Below are positions 60,963-64,000 of a stretch of DNA of 64,000 nt, in pieces (position 1 is the first letter of the stretch; each line of letters opens with the position of its first letter). The notes under the pieces were generated by a model that saw nothing but the letters and a program-made list of their open reading frames with translations, had not been told where the DNA came from and searched no databases. The translations under genes and the position numbers were made by a program. Origin of the DNA: Nitrosomonas oligotropha (GTDB taxonomy: Bacteria; Pseudomonadota; Gammaproteobacteria; Burkholderiales; Nitrosomonadaceae); the NCBI RefSeq assembly GCF_900106555.1, contig NZ_FNOE01000011.1:26188-90187 (forward strand), given 5' to 3'.

Positions 60963-62486
60963 CTATGGCGCACCGTGCATCATTTTTTGCAATGTTTTGG
61001 TGAGCGCGAACAAAATTAGGGATGCAATCCCGGACAAAATCACGAAGATCATGAAAAACTCGTACAAACCTGCGATTTCAAAGCCTGCAAATACCGGTGC
61101 TGCGGGCAATGCCGGATCGGGGTACAAAGCGCTCAGTATTCCTGCGAATTTACTGGCGGCCGCCATGGATGAGAACCATACGCCCATCAATAACGAAGCA
61201 AACTTCGCTGGCGCGAGTTTGATCACCATGGCCAAACCAATGGGTGATAAACACAGCTCGCCGATGGTATGCAACAAATACAAACTGAATAACCACATCA
61301 TGCTGACTTTGATGGCCGGGTCCACGCCTTTGACACCGAATGCGATGACGCAGTAGCCTAACGACAAAAATAACAGCCCTAATGCCTGCTTGGCGGGCGA
61401 TGAAGGCTCCCGATCGCGCCGCCCCAGGAATGTCCAAATCAGGGCGAATACCGGTGCCAGTATGATAATCAGCACGGCATTGATGGATTGAAAGAAACTG
61501 GCGGGAATTTCGGTTCCTAGCAAGTTTCTGTCAGTTTGCTCCTCAGCAAAGAAGGTTAATGACGCACCTGCTTGCTCAAATGCTGCCCAGAAAAAAATCA
61601 CGAAGAAAGCCAGAATATAAATGACGCCTATTCGTTTCTTCTCAATGGAGCTCAGGGCCTTATCGGCAATGATCGCTGCGGGGCCGATGATCGTGATGGA
61701 GAAGATGCTCGACCCGATGATACCCAGATCCATAAGGTAATAAAACATAGCGAATAAAACCAACGCAGCAACCGCCCAAGCCAGTCTTTGAGAAAGCGGC
61801 ATCGCAGGTGCTTTGGCAGCGTGATTCGTTTGGATTCTTTTCTCTGGGGCCAGCCCGATTCCTGCGCCTTCGGGTGTGACGATGAGTTTGTTTTTGAGCA
61901 GCTCGAAAGTGAAAATACTAATGATCATGCCAATACAGGCAGCCAAAAAACCCCATTGGAAATCCGCAGGATTCCCCGTATCGCCCAAGCTGCCGCACAC
62001 CAGCGGCGCAAGGAATGCGCCAAGGTTGATGCCCATATAGAAAATGGTGAATGCCGCGTCGATACGTTGATCGCCTGCCGGATACAGCTGGCCAACCATA
62101 GTGGATATATTCGGCTTAAAAAAACCGTTGCCAAAAATCAGGAATCCCAGACCCAGGAAGAGCATCGGTTGTGCGAAGGCAATGTTGTGGTAATTCGCTG
62201 CAGACAGAAACATGCAGAAATGCCCGGCCGCCATCAAGATGCCGCCAACAAGAATGGCCCGTCTGTTACCCCAATAACGATCCGCCATATAACCGCCAAT
62301 GAGCGGCGTCAGATAAACCAAGCCGGTGTAGTTGCCATAAATCTCGGATGCCAATGCTTTGTCGAGCAGCAAGGCTTTAATCATGAACAATGTGAAGATG
62401 GCACGCATGCCGTAGTAGCTGAAACGTTCCCACATTTCAGTGAAAAATAAAAGGTATAGACCTCTGGGATGTCCTGATGAATTCAT
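60963..62486 (-). CDS. POT-family proton-dependent oligopeptide transporter
   Basis: A 507-residue POT/PTR carrier with 12-14 membrane helices. The proton-coupling motif ExxERFxYY reads TEMWERFSYYGMRAIF (about 16-31), and GGYMADRYWG (about 64-73) and GNGFFKPNISTMVG (about 117-130) are typical. It imports di- and tripeptides with protons. No peptidase is adjacent. It ends 77 bases after the convergent small lipoprotein. Confidence 0.93.
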   Translation of the reverse strand: MNSSGHPRGLYLLFFTEMWERFSYYGMRAIFTLFMIKALLLDKALASEIYGNYTGLVYLTPLIGGYMADRYWGNRRAILVGGILMAAGHFCMFLSAANYHNIAFAQPMLFLGLGFLIFGNGFFKPNISTMVGQLYPAGDQRIDAAFTIFYMGINLGAFLAPLVCGSLGDTGNPADFQWGFLAACIGMIISIFTFELLKNKLIVTPEGAGIGLAPEKRIQTNHAAKAPAMPLSQRLAWAVAALVLFAMFYYLMDLGIIGSSIFSITIIGPAAIIADKALSSIEKKRIGVIYILAFFVIFFWAAFEQAGASLTFFAEEQTDRNLLGTEIPASFFQSINAVLIIILAPVFALIWTFLGRRDREPSSPAKQALGLLFLSLGYCVIAFGVKGVDPAIKVSMMWLFSLYLLHTIGELCLSPIGLAMVIKLAPAKFASLLMGVWFSSMAAASKFAGILSALYPDPALPAAPVFAGFEIAGLYEFFMIFVILSGIASLILFALTKTLQKMMHGAP

Positions 62487-62903
62487 GCGTTTTTCAATGG
62501 ATTAACGTTGTCCGGATGCTGCTGGCGGCGCTGTAAGTTTGAGCGGCGAGGCATTATAACCAGCGGAAGAATTAAGTGCGTATTTTGACTTCAGTAGAAG
62601 TGTTGTGTCAGTAGAAAGCGGTATCTGTTTTTTTACATGAAAATAGGGGGTTCCCGGTTATATTTTCAGGGGATAAGATCGCAATGTTTCAAAGATGTTG
62701 TGATGCGTAGCTGAATTGTTGGAATATGCAGCGAATGCCGAAGTGCATGCAGCGCATATTACTCCCATCGTTTCCAGGCAAAACGGCGTCGCATTGTTAT
62801 CTAGTGATGGTATACAGGGTAGACGGTGCGATGCCGGCTCTGTATCGGCTGTGCCTATCTTACTGGTTGACCGCTTGTGAACCCGGATAGGCTCCTTTGC
62901 TTA
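62487..62903. other. Intergenic region upstream of POT gene
   Basis: About 415 bases without a gene I can support. The POT gene's promoter should lie near 62500-62600. A 7-base inverted repeat (AATATGC at 62723, GCATATT at 62754) flanks a 24-base loop with no further features. Confidence 0.4.
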
Positions 62904-63161
62904 TCAGTAATCCGCCGCATATTGTTGAGAGAGAAAATTCATGATGATCAAAATGCAAGCGAGGAATACCGTGTAGTATGAAAATTTTTTAGCATCCCTC
63001 AAATGATCATCCTTGGAAGGGAATTTGATGTTGTCTACCTTACTGGCATATCTTTTACTAATGTATTCATAGGTTTTCTCGTAGTTAGAGTGCATGTATT
63101 GATGGTAAATCATCAATGCAAAAGAAATCACTAACCCAATCCACCCCAAAAGCTCAATCAT
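62904..63161 (-). CDS. Small two-helix membrane protein (85 aa)
   Basis: Two membrane helices (LLGWIGLVISFALMIYHQYM, about 4-23, and YTVFLACILIIMNFL, about 64-78) flank a charged cytoplasmic or periplasmic loop with many Lys and Asp. No family is recognised. The 258-base frame is AT-rich, with a weak GGGGTAAG ribosome site. It could be real or a chance frame; I lean to real because both helices are clear. Confidence 0.55.
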   Translation of the reverse strand: MIELLGWIGLVISFALMIYHQYMHSNYEKTYEYISKRYASKVDNIKFPSKDDHLRDAKKFSYYTVFLACILIIMNFLSQQYAADY

Positions 63162-63836
63162 TGCTTACCCCCGATGTTTTTAATGACTTGCATAGATAAT
63201 AGAGTCCATCGTATCAATAAAAATTCGATGAATAAAATTTTTTGCGGAAGGGTGGTGAGCAGAACTGGGTCGGCACTATGCGCAGTCTTGAGGGGCATAG
63301 GATCCGTTGCACAGTTCTGCTCATAAGGACCCCAGCGCGCCCAAGGAGTTGGGTTAGGAGTAAGAAGAGGCGCACTGGGTTTAAACTCTTCCAGCCATCC
63401 GGCTACGCACAACGAAATGCGCTGGCTGGTGCGGTACTGTTCTGAAATGGTGAGTCACCATCTTAATGCAATATTTTTAATTTATCTGTACGTGCGAACG
63501 CGTAGGGTTAAGCCCTTATTGATGTTCTGCAAAAGTTTTACATGCACCGTGATTGCTGTTCGCAGTAAACGGCGCAGTAAGAATATGCCCCGGAGGGTAC
63601 TGAATTTTGCAGCGATAGCAGTACAACAGTGCGCCGGTCTCAGACCTGCAAAGCTGATATGCATAGTATAACCTATGCGTGGAAGTTAACCGGTCCAGCG
63701 TGCGGAGGCACTGCGACCTGCATACTGGAAAATAGTGAGGCATTACAACTAAGCCGATGATCTACCGAAGTTGTTTGGAGTTGGAGTTGCCCCCCTTTGA
63801 ACGGACACATTAAGTTCTGTTTAAAGGAGAGATAAG
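63162..63836. other. Gene-poor region with inverted repeat, leading to IS element
   Basis: About 675 bases hold no gene I can support; short open frames on both strands lack motifs. TGAGCAGAACTG at 63256-63267 is repeated inverted as CAGTTCTGCTCA at 63312-63323, a 12-base perfect repeat with a 44-base loop. From about 63797 the sequence TGAACGGACACATTAAG looks like the left end of the following insertion sequence. Confidence 0.4.
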
Positions 63837-64000
63837 ATGACACAAAACTACAAGCCAGCCTACCCGGCGGAGTTTCGCCAACAGATGGTGTAATTGGTAG
63901 CGTTAGGCAAATGTCCGAAGCAATTATCGAAGGAATTTGGTTGCCACTACACTTCGATACAATCATGGTGTCGTACGGCGGGCGTGCCCTATGGATCAAA
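63837..64000 (+). pseudogene. Start of IS3-type transposase OrfA with premature stop (partial)
   Basis: After AAAGGAGAGATAAG, ATG at 63837 opens MTQNYKPAYPAEFRQQMV, then a TAA codon (63891-63893), then in frame LVALGKCPKQLSKEFGCHYT and SIQSWCRTAGVPYGSK up to the window edge. This is the HTH-bearing OrfA of IS3-family elements, where the stop position is normally Glu (GAA). So one base change has killed OrfA. A TGAACGGACACATT sequence about 40 bases upstream is the probable left inverted repeat. The rest of the element is outside the window. Confidence 0.8.

Noticed and set aside
63158..63412. Minus-strand 84-codon open frame
   Set aside because: It crosses the inverted repeat and shows no family motif; it also overlaps the start of the small membrane protein.

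Overview
The window looks like a chromosomal segment of a betaproteobacterial ammonia oxidiser close to Nitrosomonas. The main pointers are a cytochrome P460 gene, hopanoid genes (hpnA plus a squalene-synthase-type enzyme), scattered exosortase-A/PEP-CTERM genes, and housekeeping order of the gloB-methyltransferase-rnhA-dnaQ kind. No amo or hao genes lie here, so the genus is an inference. Base composition is moderate, with one clearly AT-rich islet at about 40.6-43.0 kb.

Layout. 0-5.3 kb: envelope and stress genes (catalase-like protein, two BON lipoproteins, a tiny membrane protein, a small lipoprotein, an OmpA-type protein, a TIGR04073-type exosortase-associated protein) mixed with decayed genes (a BON-DUF1207 pseudogene and an alpha-oxoamine-synthase fragment). 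5.4-7.6 kb: gltX followed by tRNA-Ala(GGC) and tRNA-Glu(TTC), with a clear promoter and terminator for the tRNA pair. 7.7-16.5 kb: an exosortase-A-associated block (acyl-CoA ligase, PLP decarboxylase, acyltransferase) running into a periplasmic PstS-like protein, an outer-membrane barrel and a large membrane GGDEF-EAL protein. A 13-codon leader ORF overlaps the acyltransferase start. 16.5-24.3 kb: LonB-like protease, secreted RNase T2, a type-I-secreted M10 metalloprotease, an SDR enzyme, cytochrome P460 and gloB.

24.3-48 kb is mostly housekeeping: rnhA-dnaQ, cheY-cheZ, hopanoid genes, lptM-lysA, a four-gene Mla-type lipid transport operon, amiC-tsaE back to back with queG-purT, a mutarotase, an SLC13 carrier, ampD, tmk-holB, an HbpS-like protein and a dienelactone hydrolase. 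A 142-bp MITE-like element sits exactly at the purT stop codon. The AT-rich islet holds an unknown zinc-ribbon protein, a LemA protein and two antitoxin relics.

48-64 kb: a large PEP-CTERM repeat protein, an Fe-alcohol dehydrogenase/monooxygenase pair, a BT1-type carrier, an acyl-CoA ligase, small Gly/His/Tyr-rich exported proteins, a DOPA-dioxygenase-family protein, a VOC protein, SelO, an FMO, a POT transporter, and at the right edge the start of an IS3-type transposase gene with a premature stop.

How it fits together: many genes concern the cell envelope (exosortase sorting, PEP-CTERM substrate, Mla lipid traffic, hopanoids, AmiC/AmpD, LptM, small lipoproteins). The most interesting observations are the Ala at the catalytic-Glu position of cytochrome P460, the leader-peptide-coupled acyltransferase/PstS-like/porin/c-di-GMP operon, and the AT-rich islet. 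All calls come from reading the sequence; no database search was run.
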